Source of the DNA: Galbibacter marinus
Lineage (GTDB): Bacteria; Bacteroidota; Bacteroidia; Flavobacteriales; Flavobacteriaceae
Assembly: GCF_000300875.1 (NCBI RefSeq)
Contig: NZ_AMSG01000012.1
Coordinates: 1 to 64,000, forward strand
Direction of reading: 5' to 3'
Length of the DNA: 64,000 bases
Positions 38,509 to 47,972 of the stretch are shown in pieces. Below the pieces are notes generated by a model that was not told where the DNA came from, ran no database searches, and saw only the letters and a program-made list of their open reading frames with translations. The position numbers were made by a program, and so were the translations under genes. Positions within the stretch are counted from its first letter, which is position 1. Each line of letters opens with the position of its first letter.

Positions 38509-39696
38509 TTAGTCTAAAATTTCAGTTACCTGACCAGCACCTACTGTTCTACCACCTTCACGGATAGCAAAACGAAGTCCTTTGTTCAACGCGATAGGTT
38601 GAAGCAACTCAACATTGATAGTTAAGTTATCACCAGGCATAACCATTTCAACTCCATCAGGTAAAGTAATAGTACCTGTTACGTCAGTTGTACGTACATA
38701 GAACTGAGGACGGTAGTTGTTGTGGAATGGAGTGTGACGTCCACCTTCTTCTTTTTTAAGAACGTAAACCTCAGCTTTGAATTTAGCGTGTGGTTTAACA
38801 GAACCTGGCTTACAGATAACCATACCTCTTTTGATATCAGTTTTCTCAATACCTCTTAACAAGATACCAACGTTATCACCAGCTTCTCCTCTATCTAGTA
38901 TTTTACGGAACATCTCAACTCCTGTAATAGTAGAAGTTAATTTCTCAGCTCCCATACCGATAATATCAACACCCTCTCCAGTTTTAGCTACACCTGATTC
39001 GATACGACCTGTTGCAACAGTTCCACGACCAGTAATAGTAAATACATCTTCGATAGGCATTAAGAAATCTTTATCAACATCTCTTTCTGGTAATTCAATC
39101 CATGCATCAACAGACTCCATTAAAGAAAGTACACTGTCAACCCATTTTTGCTCACCGTTCAAAGCACCAAGTGCAGAACCAGCTACAACAGGACCATTAT
39201 CACCGTCATACTCATAGAAACTTAAAAGTTCTCTAACTTCCATTTCAACAAGCTCTAAAAGCTCTTCATCATCTACCATGTCAACTTTGTTCAAGAATAC
39301 AACGATTCTTGGAATACCTACCTGGCGACCTAGAAGGATGTGCTCACGAGTTTGTGGCATTGGACCATCAGTAGCAGCAACCACTAGAATAGCACCGTCC
39401 ATTTGAGCAGCACCTGTAACCATGTTTTTTACGTAATCCGCGTGACCAGGACAGTCAACGTGAGCGTAGTGACGATTAGCAGTTTGATACTCTACGTGAG
39501 AAGTATTAATAGTGATACCTCTTTCTTTTTCTTCAGGAGCGTTATCGATAGAATCGAATGATCTCGCATCAGAAAAACCAGCATCAGCCAACACTTTAGT
39601 GATAGCAGCAGTTAAAGTAGTTTTACCGTGATCTACGTGTCCAATAGTACCTATATTTAAGTGGGGTTTGGAACGATCGAAAGTTTCCTTTGCCAT
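38509..39696 (-). CDS. tuf: Elongation factor Tu
   Basis: This 395-residue protein has the G1 GHVDHGKT, switch [18 protein letters not shown] and NKVD motifs, and the barrel domains 2 and 3 ([21 protein letters not shown], shown in part). It delivers aminoacyl-tRNA to the ribosome. Confidence 0.98.
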   Translation of the reverse strand: MAKETFDRSKPHLNIGTIGHVDHGKTTLTAAITKVLADAGFSDARSFDSIDNAPEEKERGITINTSHVEYQTANRHYAHVDCPGHADYVKNMVTGAAQMDGAILVVAATDGPMPQTREHILLGRQVGIPRIVVFLNKVDMVDDEELLELVEMEVRELLSFYEYDGDNGPVVAGSALGALNGEQKWVDSVLSLMESVDAWIELPERDVDKDFLMPIEDVFTITGRGTVATGRIESGVAKTGEGVDIIGMGAEKLTSTITGVEMFRKILDRGEAGDNVGILLRGIEKTDIKRGMVICKPGSVKPHAKFKAEVYVLKKEEGGRHTPFHNNYRPQFYVRTTDVTGTITLPDGVEMVMPGDNLTINVELLQPIALNKGLRFAIREGGRTVGAGQVTEILD

Positions 39697-39752
39697 GATT
39701 TAATAATTTTAATCTTAGTTATATATTAGTGTTCAAATTTAAACGAAACAAG

Positions 39753-39824
39753 AGCCAATGACGAGAATTGAACTCGTGACCTCTTCCTTACCAAGGAAGC
39801 GCTCTACCCCTGAGCTACACCGGC
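39753..39824 (-). tRNA. tRNA-Thr (anticodon GGT)
   Basis: The 72-nt tRNA has acceptor GCCGGTG/CATTGGC with two G-U pairs, anticodon loop TTGGTAA and T arm GAGTTCAATTCTC. Confidence 0.94.
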
Positions 39825-39955
39825 TTGTAAACACCTTAAAGCATAAAAAACCACACTTTAAAGTACCAGAACAAGAGAAGAGAACATACCTATTTTCAAA
39901 AGACAATCCTCAACTCTTTTTTCTCAAAACCCAAGGAATACCCAGGTTATTCTAG

Positions 39956-40028
39956 AGCGGGAGACGAGGGTCGAACTCGCGACATTCAGCTTGGAAGGCT
40001 GACGCTCTACCAACTGAGCTACTCCCGC
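39956..40028 (-). tRNA. tRNA-Gly (anticodon TCC)
   Basis: The 73-nt tRNA has acceptor GCGGGAG/CTCCCGC, anticodon loop CTTCCAA and T arm CGAGTTCGACCCTCG. Confidence 0.95.
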
Positions 40029-40076
40029 ATTAATACCGTTTTAAATCTCACCTAAAAAGCATATTTTAAAACGTTG

Positions 40077-40159
40077 TGGGGAGAGCAGGATTCGAACCTG
40101 CGAAGGTAAAAACCAACAGATTTACAGTCTGTCCTCGTTGGCCGCTTGAGTATCTCCCC
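40077..40159 (-). tRNA. tRNA-Tyr (anticodon GTA)
   Basis: The 83-nt tRNA has the long variable arm expected of bacterial tRNA-Tyr, acceptor GGGGAGA/TCTCCCC and anticodon GTA in CTGTAAA. Confidence 0.95.
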
Positions 40160-40325
40160 AATAGTAAGTTTTATGATAGTTAATTTGTAAAAATCCTTCC
40201 TTCAAAAACCGAGCGCAAAACTAGTGAATAATTTTTAATCCACCACAATTTTTTCTCATTTTTTTTATGAATTATTACACACATAAAAACTCAAACAATA
40301 CATCAAAAAACTTAACTTTTTTTAG

Positions 40326-40399
40326 AGCCGATAGAGGGACTCGAACCCACGACCTGCTGATTACAAATCAGCTGCTCTAGCCAGCTGAGCTACATCGGC
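40326..40399 (-). tRNA. tRNA-Thr (anticodon TGT)
   Basis: The 74-nt tRNA has acceptor GCCGATG/CTATCGGC-type pairing, anticodon loop TTTGTAA and T arm GGGTTCGAGTCCC. It is the first tRNA of the tuf cluster. Confidence 0.94.
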
Positions 40400-40486
40400 G
40401 TTTCATTAAAAAAGTCCGCTATTTCTAACGGACTGCAAATGTATATAAATAATTCTTTATACAAAACAAATTGTAAAAAATTTTAA

Positions 40487-40789
40487 TTAGATATACGCTC
40501 TAAGTTTTTGCTTCCTCTTTTTCAAAATTCTCTCTAGAGAATCAGCTGCAGAATCAACAGCCTCCTCAAAGGTTTTACACTTCTTCTTCACTAAAAACTC
40601 ATCTCCAGGCACATGCACTCTTAATTCCACGATCTTATTCTCTTTATCACTGGTGTTTTGGACTTTTAAAAACACATCGGAATATATTACTCGATCGTAA
40701 AAATTATCCAATTTATCCATTTTCTTTTGAATAAAATTCAACAACTCCTTTTCCACGTTGAAGTTGACAGATTGGGTGTTCACTTCCAT
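40487..40789 (-). CDS. hpf: Ribosome hibernation promoting factor (short HPF/RaiA)
   Basis: This 100-residue protein has the single sigma-54 modulation/S30AE domain (VNFNVEKELLNFIQKKMDKLDNFY) with the conserved basic end. It lacks the C-terminal dimerisation domain of long HPF. It binds the 30S decoding centre when growth stops. It lies between xerC and the tRNA cluster. Confidence 0.9.
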   Translation of the reverse strand: MEVNTQSVNFNVEKELLNFIQKKMDKLDNFYDRVIYSDVFLKVQNTSDKENKIVELRVHVPGDEFLVKKKCKTFEEAVDSAADSLERILKKRKQKLRAYI

Positions 40790-40893
40790 ATCATCTATAT
40801 TTAAAAGGGTTAAACGTACATCCCAAGACAGGATGAAATTACATTTGACGATCGCAATGATCCTGAGTAGCTTGTTTACATAGGCGTAGCATT

Positions 40894-41784
40894 TTATTTT
40901 TTTCCTCTAGGGTGCGCCTGCCCGTACTGTTTCTTTAACACCGCAATACTATTATGAGTATACACCTGGGTCGACGCTAAAGACGAATGCCCTAATAATT
41001 CCTTGACAGCATTTAAATCAGCCCCTTCGTTAAGAAGGTGCGTTGCAAAACTATGTCTCAGAATATGCGGACTCTTTTTTTGCTTGGTTGACGCCTTACT
41101 AAAGTAGCCATTAATTGTTCGATACACAAACGATTCATGGATTTTATGACCGTTTTTAAGAATAAATAAACAATCTGTGGACGATGACCCTTCTATTTGT
41201 CCTCTAAGCTGGAGATACTCGCCCAATAAGCGCTCTATCACAGGGAGGATTGGTAAGATTCGTTCTTTATTTCGTTTGCCTAAAACTTTTATAGTTTTAT
41301 TAGCAAAATCTACATCATTAACCGTTAAATTAATTAACTCTGCCCTACGCATACCAGTGGCATAAAACAGTTCAATAATGGTTTTATCACGCACCCCTTC
41401 AAAAGAGTTGTCAAATTCAAAACTATCTAACACTGCTCTAATCTCCTGTTTAGAAAAAGGGATCTCTACTTTTGTCTCTGTTTTAAGCGCACGATGTTTA
41501 TCCAGCGGATTAATTTCGAGTTGTTTGGTTTTAAGCAAGTACTTGAAGTAGGCTTTAAGAGAAGATGCTTTGCGATTAATGGTGCGATTACTATTACCGA
41601 TTTCCACCAAGGTGACAATCCACGAGCGAACCATAGGGTAATTCACCTCTTTAAAATCGAATCCGCCATAGCTAGTGACACAAAAGTCCCTAAAGCTCAT
41701 TAAATCTCTTCTATAGGCCGCAGTGGTATGCTGAGAATAATTCCTTTCGATTTGTAGATAGTCTAAAAACTTTTGAAACTCCAT
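40894..41784 (-). CDS. xerC: Tyrosine recombinase XerC/XerA type
   Basis: This 296-residue protein has an N-terminal core-binding SAM-like domain and a catalytic domain with all residues: Arg in YATGMRRAELINL, Lys in VLGKRNKERILP, HILRHSFATHLL, and His/Tyr in LGHSSLASTQVYTH. Its place next to hpf and tuf, outside any mobile element, fits a chromosomal dimer-resolution recombinase. Confidence 0.9.
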   Translation of the reverse strand: MEFQKFLDYLQIERNYSQHTTAAYRRDLMSFRDFCVTSYGGFDFKEVNYPMVRSWIVTLVEIGNSNRTINRKASSLKAYFKYLLKTKQLEINPLDKHRALKTETKVEIPFSKQEIRAVLDSFEFDNSFEGVRDKTIIELFYATGMRRAELINLTVNDVDFANKTIKVLGKRNKERILPILPVIERLLGEYLQLRGQIEGSSSTDCLFILKNGHKIHESFVYRTINGYFSKASTKQKKSPHILRHSFATHLLNEGADLNAVKELLGHSSLASTQVYTHNSIAVLKKQYGQAHPRGKK

Positions 41785-41837
41785 AACTCAAAGTTACTAG
41801 AACTTTAGCAGAAACTAGCAGCAGACTAAATAAAAAA

Positions 41838-41864
41838 ATCCCAGCCTTATAATAAAGCTGGGAT
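41838..41864 (-). terminator. Terminator after rpsU
   Basis: ATCCCAGC pairs with GCTGGGAT around an 11-base loop, and a T7 tract follows on the minus strand, 27 bp past the rpsU stop. Confidence 0.85.
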
Positions 41865-41890
41865 GTATCTATTTAAGATCTTATAATAAA

Positions 41891-42085
41891 TTAAATCTCT
41901 TCTTGATCTCTCAAATGCTGTATGTATTGAGCTTTCTGACGCTTAGCTCTGTTGCCTACAGAAGGCTTATCGAACTGCTGACGGTTACGTAGCTGTCTCA
42001 TTCTACCAGTTTTGTCGAACTTACGCTTATAACGCTTAAGCGCTCTATCGATATTCTCTCCTTCTTTAATCGGTATAATTAACAT
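41891..42085 (-). CDS. rpsU: Ribosomal protein bS21
   Basis: The start at 42085 (MLIIPIKEGENIDRALKRYK) gives 64 residues; a longer frame from 42148 is not needed. The basic protein sits near the 3' end of 16S rRNA. Its start carries a near-perfect Shine-Dalgarno sequence, which is exceptional here (separate entry). Confidence 0.95.
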   Translation of the reverse strand: MLIIPIKEGENIDRALKRYKRKFDKTGRMRQLRNRQQFDKPSVGNRAKRQKAQYIQHLRDQEEI

Positions 42086-42091
42086 CGTTGT

Positions 42092-42104
42092 ATCACCTCC
42101 TTTC
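42092..42104 (-). promoter_or_regulatory. Near-perfect Shine-Dalgarno sequence of rpsU
   Basis: GAAAGGAGGTGAT lies with GGAGG 10 bases before the ATG, complementary to the whole 16S tail. Flavobacterial ribosomes normally hide this tail with bS21, bS18 and bS6 and ignore such sites. A strong site on rpsU is known to let ribosomes lacking bS21 translate it, which makes it a feedback switch. Confidence 0.85.
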
Positions 42105-42223
42105 TTTTTCGGTCGGCAAATATAATACATTTTTACAATAAAAAACAAAAAAATTAAAACACGCCAACCAACTATTGCTCAAGGCCCTATCCACAAGATA
42201 CTACGCCTTAAGTAGAAAATTCA

Positions 42224-43363
42224 CTATTTTAAAATATGTCTAGAAATTACCACCTTTTGTATCTCAGTGGTCCCCTCTCCTATAGTACACAGTTTGGAAT
42301 CCCTGTAAAACTTCTCTACCGGAAAATCTTTAATATACCCATAACCTCCATGGATCTGTACCGCTTCATTTGCAATACGCACGCATGCCTCGGAGGCAAA
42401 CATTTTACACATTGCACCAATTTTAGTCATCGGTCTTCCTGCATTTTTTTCAAAAGCTGCTTTGTGTAACAAAAGTTCAGAGGCCTGAATATCAGTTGCC
42501 ATATCCGCTAGTTTAAACGAAATACCTTGAAATTCAGAAATCGGTTTACCGAACTGTACGCGCTCCTTAGAATATTTCAATGCCGCCTTATACGCTCCAT
42601 TTGCCACACCTAAGGAAAGTGCACCAATGGAAATTCGTCCACCGTCAAGTATCTTCATTGATTGAATAAACCCTTCTCCCACTGGCCCTAATCTATTGGT
42701 ATCTGGAATACGACAATCGGTAAATACCATTTCAGCAGTTTCACTTGCACGCATCCCTAGCTTATCTTCTTTTTTCCCACTGGAAAACCCAGGAGTTCCT
42801 TTCTCAACAACAAAAGCTGTAATACCTCTAGAATCTCCTTTTTCACCAGTACGCACAATAACTACCGCTATATCTCCACTTTTACCATGTGTGATAAAGT
42901 TCTTAGCCCCATTAATTATCCAATGATCCCCCTCTTTAACGGCCGTTGTACTCATACCACCTGCATCAGATCCAGTATTGTGTTCGGTAAGCCCCCAAGC
43001 ACCAATCCACTCTGCGCTGGCCAATTTAGGAATCCACTTAGCCTTCTGCTCATCGTTTCCAAAGGTCAAAATATGATTTGTACATAAAGAATTATGCGCT
43101 GCAATAGATAAACCTATCGATGGATCAACCATAGAGATTTCATTTAATACCGCAATATACTCGTGATATCCTAAGCCAGATCCACCATATTCTTCTGGCA
43201 CCAATATTCCCATAAAACCAAATTCACCAGCTTTCTTTAAAACATCCACTGGAAAGATTTGTTTCTCATCCCATTCCATAACATACGGCTCTATGAATTG
43301 CTTCGCAAAATCACGTGCGGATTCAGCAATCAATTTCTGCGTTTCCGTATAATCAAAATTCAT
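42224..43363 (-). CDS. Acyl-CoA dehydrogenase
   Basis: I chose the ATG at 43363 (MNFDYTETQ), which gives 379 residues; an ATG at 43387 would add eight. The FAD fold is complete: GAWGLTEHNTGSDAGG, WIINGAKNFITHG, QIHGGYGYIKDFPVEKFYRDSK (in part), and the catalytic Glu in IGEGTTEIQ. It oxidises acyl-CoA thioesters. The substrate may be a short or branched chain, but this is not certain. Confidence 0.9.
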   Translation of the reverse strand: MNFDYTETQKLIAESARDFAKQFIEPYVMEWDEKQIFPVDVLKKAGEFGFMGILVPEEYGGSGLGYHEYIAVLNEISMVDPSIGLSIAAHNSLCTNHILTFGNDEQKAKWIPKLASAEWIGAWGLTEHNTGSDAGGMSTTAVKEGDHWIINGAKNFITHGKSGDIAVVIVRTGEKGDSRGITAFVVEKGTPGFSSGKKEDKLGMRASETAEMVFTDCRIPDTNRLGPVGEGFIQSMKILDGGRISIGALSLGVANGAYKAALKYSKERVQFGKPISEFQGISFKLADMATDIQASELLLHKAAFEKNAGRPMTKIGAMCKMFASEACVRIANEAVQIHGGYGYIKDFPVEKFYRDSKLCTIGEGTTEIQKVVISRHILK

Positions 43364-43569
43364 CTTTTCCTCAATACCTAGTTCCATAAATAAACGATTT
43401 TTAATCGGAGGTCAAATATAGTTGAATTCTCTTAATTCTTTCCTTAGAAAAACCCGCATTTTTTCCAAATATCCAATTCTTCATCAACCAACTAAACTCC
43501 TATAATAAGTTACAAACTTATCAAATGACGCAACTCCAAGTAAACCAAAAACAGATTAAAACAAAAAAA

Positions 43570-43611
43570 TCATCCCTCTTATGCACCGATTCCAGCACAT
43601 AAGAGGGATGA
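43570..43611 (-). terminator. Terminator after the symporter gene
   Basis: Perfect 14-bp arms TCATCCCTCTTATG and complement flank a 14-base loop. A T7 tract follows on the minus strand. It lies 28 bp past the stop at 43639. Confidence 0.88.
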
Positions 43612-43638
43612 TCTACAACGCCTAAGCGCTACGATATA

Positions 43639-45723
43639 TTATTTTGCTTTCACTTTTACAGGATCTGGATTCTTAAACAATTCACCAGCTTTAAGCTTTC
43701 TTGTATACTCCTTAAGATCAATCTTAACTTCCTTACTCATAATATAGAGCCCTATAATATTAGGGAATGACATTGATAAAATCATCATATCGGAGAAAGT
43801 TAGGACGGCTCCTAAACTCACTGATGCTCCAACTACCACCATAAACATAAAAAGAAGTTTATAGACAATTTCTGTTTTTTTGCTTTTTCCAAAAAGAAAC
43901 GTCCAAGCTCTCATTCCGTAATACGACCAAGAGATCATGGTGGAGAATGCAAATAAGAACACGGCCATTGCAAGTACATATGGGAACCAGCTAATTACTG
44001 TTCCAAAAGCATCAGAGGTCAATTGCGCTCCTCCGATCCCTTCAACTTCATGCATTCCAGTAAAGATCAGCACTAAAGCTGTTAAGGTACAAACCACTAC
44101 TGTATCAATAAATGGCTCTAACAAAGACACAAATCCTTCAGAAGGAGGGTGATTTGTTTTAGCTGCACTGTGCGCAATTGCTGCTGATCCTACCCCAGCC
44201 TCATTAGAAAAGGCCGCTCTTTGAAAACCTACTATCAACACCCCTATTACTCCACCTTTTAAAGCAGTTGGATTAAAGGCACCATCGATAATTGCGGAAA
44301 AAGCAGCTCCTAAGTTTTCAATATTCACTCCAATAACCACTAGAGCTCCTAACACATATAAACCTGCCATAATTGGAACAATCTTTTCAGTAACTTTTGC
44401 AATACTACTAATTCCTCCAATGATGACCGCTCCAACTAATATAGCTGTTACAATTCCAAACCAAAATCCATGCCCCTCCATAAAGGCCATTTGACCTTCT
44501 AGGGTTTCAAAAGCCTGGTTTGCCTGAAACATGTTTCCACCACCAAAGGAAGCTCCTACAGTTAAAATTGCAAACAAAACGGCTAATACCTTTCCAAGGC
44601 CTTTAAGGTTCTTTTTCTCCAAACCATATCTTAGGTAATTCATCGGTCCACCGAATACACGACCATCAGGAAGGATATTTCTATACTTTACCCCAAGAGT
44701 ACATTCGACAAACTTAGATGACATCCCTAAAAGACCCGCTACAATAATCCAAAGCGTAGACCCCGAACCTCCAATGGAGACTGCAACAGCTACACCAGCG
44801 ATATTCCCAAGACCAACAGTACCCGATACAGCAGTAGCCAAAGCTTGGAAATGGGTTACCTGTCCAGGTGCTGAAGGATCGTCATATTTACCTTTTGCTA
44901 AATCAAGCGCATGCTTAAACCCTCTGAAATTGATAAAGCCCATTCTCAATGTAAAGAACAATGCTCCACAGATTAACCAGATAACGATAAATGGAATACT
45001 GGTGGTTTGAAAATCACCATTTGGATGCAAAAGCGGAATTGGCTCATCGTACTTAATTTCAGCAAGATTGTGCGCTCCCTCCTCTACAACATGCTGGGTG
45101 TTTTCTGAATTATAAATCACACCACCTTCTTCAACCCGGTACTTTAGTGTACCAGCTGCCAGTGCAGTGACAGTGATAGTTTCTCCAGTGGATTTTGATA
45201 CTATGGCAATATCTTGACCTTTATCAACATGGTCACCTTCCGCTACAAGCCACTGATCAAGAATAAACTTTTCGTCGATACCCGCGCTCCATCCAGGGAT
45301 AGGGATCAATTTTACATCCGCATAAGTTATTGGATTGTAAATACCAGTGGCTGCAAAAGGATCCCAAAATAAAACGGATCCAAGAGCCGATACTGCTGGC
45401 GTCATGAATCCGTTGAAAATTTCTGTTATAGACTCTGCTTTAATCTCATATGTTTCTGTGACCGATTTACCGTGTGAGTCAGTAACACTTAGGGTGTACT
45501 CAACACCTTCGGTCAGTCCTGTACTTTTAGCTGATTTTAGGGGAGTTGATTGGTTGCTCCATTTGTAGATATAAGGTGGATTACCTCCAGAGACCTCAAC
45601 TTCAATTTGACCATCGTTAATTTGACTTGATGGATTTATTAAGGTTTCTTTTATACTAAGCTCCTGCGCAGTTAAAAACAGGGAACCTAGCACACATAAA
45701 ACCGAGAGAAATTCTTTTCTCAT
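43639..45723 (-). CDS. Alanine/glycine:cation symporter (AGCS) with SprB repeat and lipoyl-like insert
   Basis: This 694-residue protein is far longer than the usual AGCS length of about 450-550. Residues 1-19 are a signal peptide. Residues 22-97 form a SprB/PKD-like repeat (SGGNPPYIYKWSN ... YTLSVTDSHGKSV). Residues about 100-130 are the first AGCS helix. Residues about 135-215 form a barrel-sandwich (biotinyl/lipoyl-like) domain (WLVAEGDHVDKGQDIAIVSK ... ALAAGTLKYRV) without the usual modified Lys. The AGCS core follows from about 240 to 680 (SGTVGLGNIAGVAVAVSIGG, AFSNEAGVGSAAIAHSAAK). It should import alanine or glycine with Na+. The extra domains would lie in the periplasm. Confidence 0.87.
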   Translation of the reverse strand: MRKEFLSVLCVLGSLFLTAQELSIKETLINPSSQINDGQIEVEVSGGNPPYIYKWSNQSTPLKSAKSTGLTEGVEYTLSVTDSHGKSVTETYEIKAESITEIFNGFMTPAVSALGSVLFWDPFAATGIYNPITYADVKLIPIPGWSAGIDEKFILDQWLVAEGDHVDKGQDIAIVSKSTGETITVTALAAGTLKYRVEEGGVIYNSENTQHVVEEGAHNLAEIKYDEPIPLLHPNGDFQTTSIPFIVIWLICGALFFTLRMGFINFRGFKHALDLAKGKYDDPSAPGQVTHFQALATAVSGTVGLGNIAGVAVAVSIGGSGSTLWIIVAGLLGMSSKFVECTLGVKYRNILPDGRVFGGPMNYLRYGLEKKNLKGLGKVLAVLFAILTVGASFGGGNMFQANQAFETLEGQMAFMEGHGFWFGIVTAILVGAVIIGGISSIAKVTEKIVPIMAGLYVLGALVVIGVNIENLGAAFSAIIDGAFNPTALKGGVIGVLIVGFQRAAFSNEAGVGSAAIAHSAAKTNHPPSEGFVSLLEPFIDTVVVCTLTALVLIFTGMHEVEGIGGAQLTSDAFGTVISWFPYVLAMAVFLFAFSTMISWSYYGMRAWTFLFGKSKKTEIVYKLLFMFMVVVGASVSLGAVLTFSDMMILSMSFPNIIGLYIMSKEVKIDLKEYTRKLKAGELFKNPDPVKVKAK

Positions 45724-45939
45724 ATAAGATTAAGTTTTTGTTAAGTTATTTTTAAATTAGCTTTAAACACGGAACAATATCATAAAAAAATGATTCTTAT
45801 TCAAATTTACCCCGTTAAATCTAGTTTTTATTCAATAGTTGACCGATTAAAAGTAGCAATTTTAATTCGTTATCAGTCATCAATCGGCTAAACACAAATT
45901 AGTGAATCACAATAACTAAAGATATTTAAATTCATTATT

Positions 45940-46167
45940 TTACAAATCAAATACAGAAGATCTCTTGGTATACACCAAATCCTTAATTTTAAGCCAGAAA
46001 GCTAAATTTAAATACACTACAAACCAAATTCCCAGTGTTGCAAAGGAAGCATAGATGAAGAATAACCGAACATTCTTGGTTTTCATGCCAAGGCGTTCCG
46101 CTACGCGAGAAGAGACAGCATAACCATTCTTCTCAAAGTAATATCGTATTTTTTGAAGTGAAATCAC
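45940..46167 (-). CDS. PspC-domain small membrane protein
   Basis: This 75-residue PspC-like protein has GYAVSSRVAERLGMKTKNVRLFF and then a membrane helix (IYASFATLGIWFVVYLNLAFWL). In Bacteroidota such proteins are single-domain and of unknown role in envelope stress. Confidence 0.75.
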   Translation of the reverse strand: MISLQKIRYYFEKNGYAVSSRVAERLGMKTKNVRLFFIYASFATLGIWFVVYLNLAFWLKIKDLVYTKRSSVFDL

Positions 46168-46254
46168 AACACAAAGGTACTAAATTCTTCGACAGCACTA
46201 AAGACAAAAAGGGCGGTAAAACCACCCCCAATTATCCTTATTTTTTTAAATAAA

Positions 46255-46569
46255 TTAGCCCTCTGTAGTCTCACCCTCCCACTCCATAAAACCACCAATT
46301 AAGTTATTGGTGTTATCAAAACCGTGCTGGTTCATCAAAAGACAAGCCTGAGCACTGCGTTTTCCAGAGCGACAGTACACAAAATAGTTTTTAGACTTAT
46401 CTAGTTTTTCAACCTCATCTATAAAACCTTGACCTTTATAAATATCGATGTGGATAGCATTTGGAATATACCCCTCTTCTAACTCTTCGTCTGTGCGTAC
46501 ATCCAGAATTACTGCATTGTCATCATTTTGAAGTTGTTCTAACCACTCTTCTTGTGTCAACTCGACCAT
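46255..46569 (-). CDS. Single-domain rhodanese
   Basis: This 104-residue sulfurtransferase fold has NAVILDVRTDEELEEGYIPNA and the active-site loop YCRSGKRSA with Cys66. It has no signal peptide, so it is cytoplasmic. It moves sulfane sulfur between thiols. Confidence 0.88.
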   Translation of the reverse strand: MVELTQEEWLEQLQNDDNAVILDVRTDEELEEGYIPNAIHIDIYKGQGFIDEVEKLDKSKNYFVYCRSGKRSAQACLLMNQHGFDNTNNLIGGFMEWEGETTEG

Positions 46570-46645
46570 AATATGTATTGTATTTTAAATTAAAAAATAG
46601 AAGCTCACCTCCCACCCTGCAAAGTTATATAATTTCGGTGGAAAA

Positions 46646-47257
46646 TTATTTAATAGAACAACCAATAGCCTTGGTTATTTCTATCTCAATTTTACGGCCT
46701 TCGAGCATAGCCTCAATAGCATCTTCCACATAATTAACTTCCACTTCTCCTGCGTCCTGGTAGTTATCATCGATAGCACCTATATATCGCACAATGTTAC
46801 CAGAATTGGTTTTCTCCAACAAAAAACAGTGCGGGGTTCGTTTTGCGCCATATAGAGGAAAGACCTCCTGCTTCTGATCCATTAGATAAGGAAAGGTATA
46901 GGACTTCTCCTGGGCACGTCTTTGCATATTTTCAAAACTATCCTCAGGTCTAAACTTAGGGTTGTTGGGATTTATAGCAATTACAGGCACTCCAGAAGAT
47001 TTGTATTTTCTATCCAAGTCAATAATCCTTTGCTCGTAAGCATTGGCATAAGGACAACTATTACATGTAAAAATCACCAAAAACCCCTTGGCATTACCAA
47101 AGTCAGAGAGTGAAATCATATCACCATTTACATTCTTTAAGGAAAAATCCGCTGCTATATCGCCAATCGAATACCCTTCAGCTCTATGGTCTGGGGGACT
47201 AAAGGCAAATAAACCCGAGACGGCCATAAGCACTAAAAGCATTCTAATAGTATTCAT
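46646..47257 (-). CDS. Thioredoxin-like (AhpC/TSA) exported protein
   Basis: This 203-residue protein has an N-terminal signal (MNTIRMLLVLMAVSGLFAFS) and a thioredoxin fold of the redoxin kind. CNSCPYANAYEQR (Cys65, Cys68) stands where peroxiredoxins have their Cys. It is likely a periplasmic thiol oxidoreductase and lies 36 bp after the TlpA-like gene. Confidence 0.83.
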   Translation of the reverse strand: MNTIRMLLVLMAVSGLFAFSPPDHRAEGYSIGDIAADFSLKNVNGDMISLSDFGNAKGFLVIFTCNSCPYANAYEQRIIDLDRKYKSSGVPVIAINPNNPKFRPEDSFENMQRRAQEKSYTFPYLMDQKQEVFPLYGAKRTPHCFLLEKTNSGNIVRYIGAIDDNYQDAGEVEVNYVEDAIEAMLEGRKIEIEITKAIGCSIK

Positions 47258-47293
47258 ACTTTGATTAGGTTAATTAGTTAACAAAATTTAAAA

Positions 47294-47842
47294 TTAGTTC
47301 AAAAAGTCCTGAAGCTCAGCCTCAAGACTCATAAAGGTAAATGATTTTTCATAAAACTCACGCCTATCTGCATTAAAAATTAAGGTTGCTGGAATAGCTC
47401 CAGACCAATCCTTATCAATTTTGGGTATCCAGCGATTTTGATTGGGGTCATCAAGCAAGATTACCTGGCTTTTAAGATTCAGATTTTCAACAAAGGGCAA
47501 TAATTGGCTCTCAACTTTATTTGGAAAATCTAAACTTACAAGTACTACCTCCACTTGTTGATCTCCATAAGTATTTTGCAGTTTTTCAAATTCAGGGATT
47601 TCCTTCACACACGGCTTACACCAAGTTGCCCAAAAGTTCACCACATAAGTCTTTTGGGAATGAACCTTGAGAAGCTTTTCAAACTCATCAAAACTATACA
47701 CTGGAATATCCGAATACGAGGTAGATAATAGCTGATGTGGTTTTGCCATCTCGTAATCAACAAAGGAATTGCTTATACTTTGTTCCCCAGGTTTACAAGA
47801 AACCATGGTCACAAAAACCATCAAAAAACCAATACTTCTCAT
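47294..47842 (-). CDS. TlpA-family thioredoxin lipoprotein
   Basis: This 182-residue protein has a lipobox FVTMVSC (Cys16) and a thioredoxin domain with NFWATWCKPC (Cys75, Cys78). It probably reduces periplasmic disulfides on the outer face of a membrane, and forms a pair with the next gene. Confidence 0.86.
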   Translation of the reverse strand: MRSIGFLMVFVTMVSCKPGEQSISNSFVDYEMAKPHQLLSTSYSDIPVYSFDEFEKLLKVHSQKTYVVNFWATWCKPCVKEIPEFEKLQNTYGDQQVEVVLVSLDFPNKVESQLLPFVENLNLKSQVILLDDPNQNRWIPKIDKDWSGAIPATLIFNADRREFYEKSFTFMSLEAELQDFLN

Positions 47843-47940
47843 AGTAGTAATATTGCATATTTCGGGACTAAATTTAACAAGTGTGGAATGCGCAATACTA
47901 CTTTTAACATTTTTTTATCAAATCATTTTAAAAACTACAG

Positions 47941-47972
47941 TACATTTGTACATACAATAGTTGTTGATACAA
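47941..47972 (+). promoter_or_regulatory. Promoter and operator of the MarR gene
   Basis: TACATTTG (47941-47948) is a TAnnTTTG -7 box. TTGTACATACAA (47946-47957) overlaps it, and TTGTTGATACAA (47961-47972) runs into the ATG. Both fit TTGTnnATACAA, the motif found again before the nitroreductase, so autoregulation is likely. Confidence 0.65.

Noticed and set aside
39758-39955. 65-residue plus-strand frame over tRNA-Thr
   Set aside because: It runs through the tRNA gene on the other strand and has no features of its own.
47735-47971. Longer N-terminus for the MarR protein
   Set aside because: It would run through the TACATTTG promoter and the operator and overlap the divergent TlpA-like gene. 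MarR homology begins at 47972.
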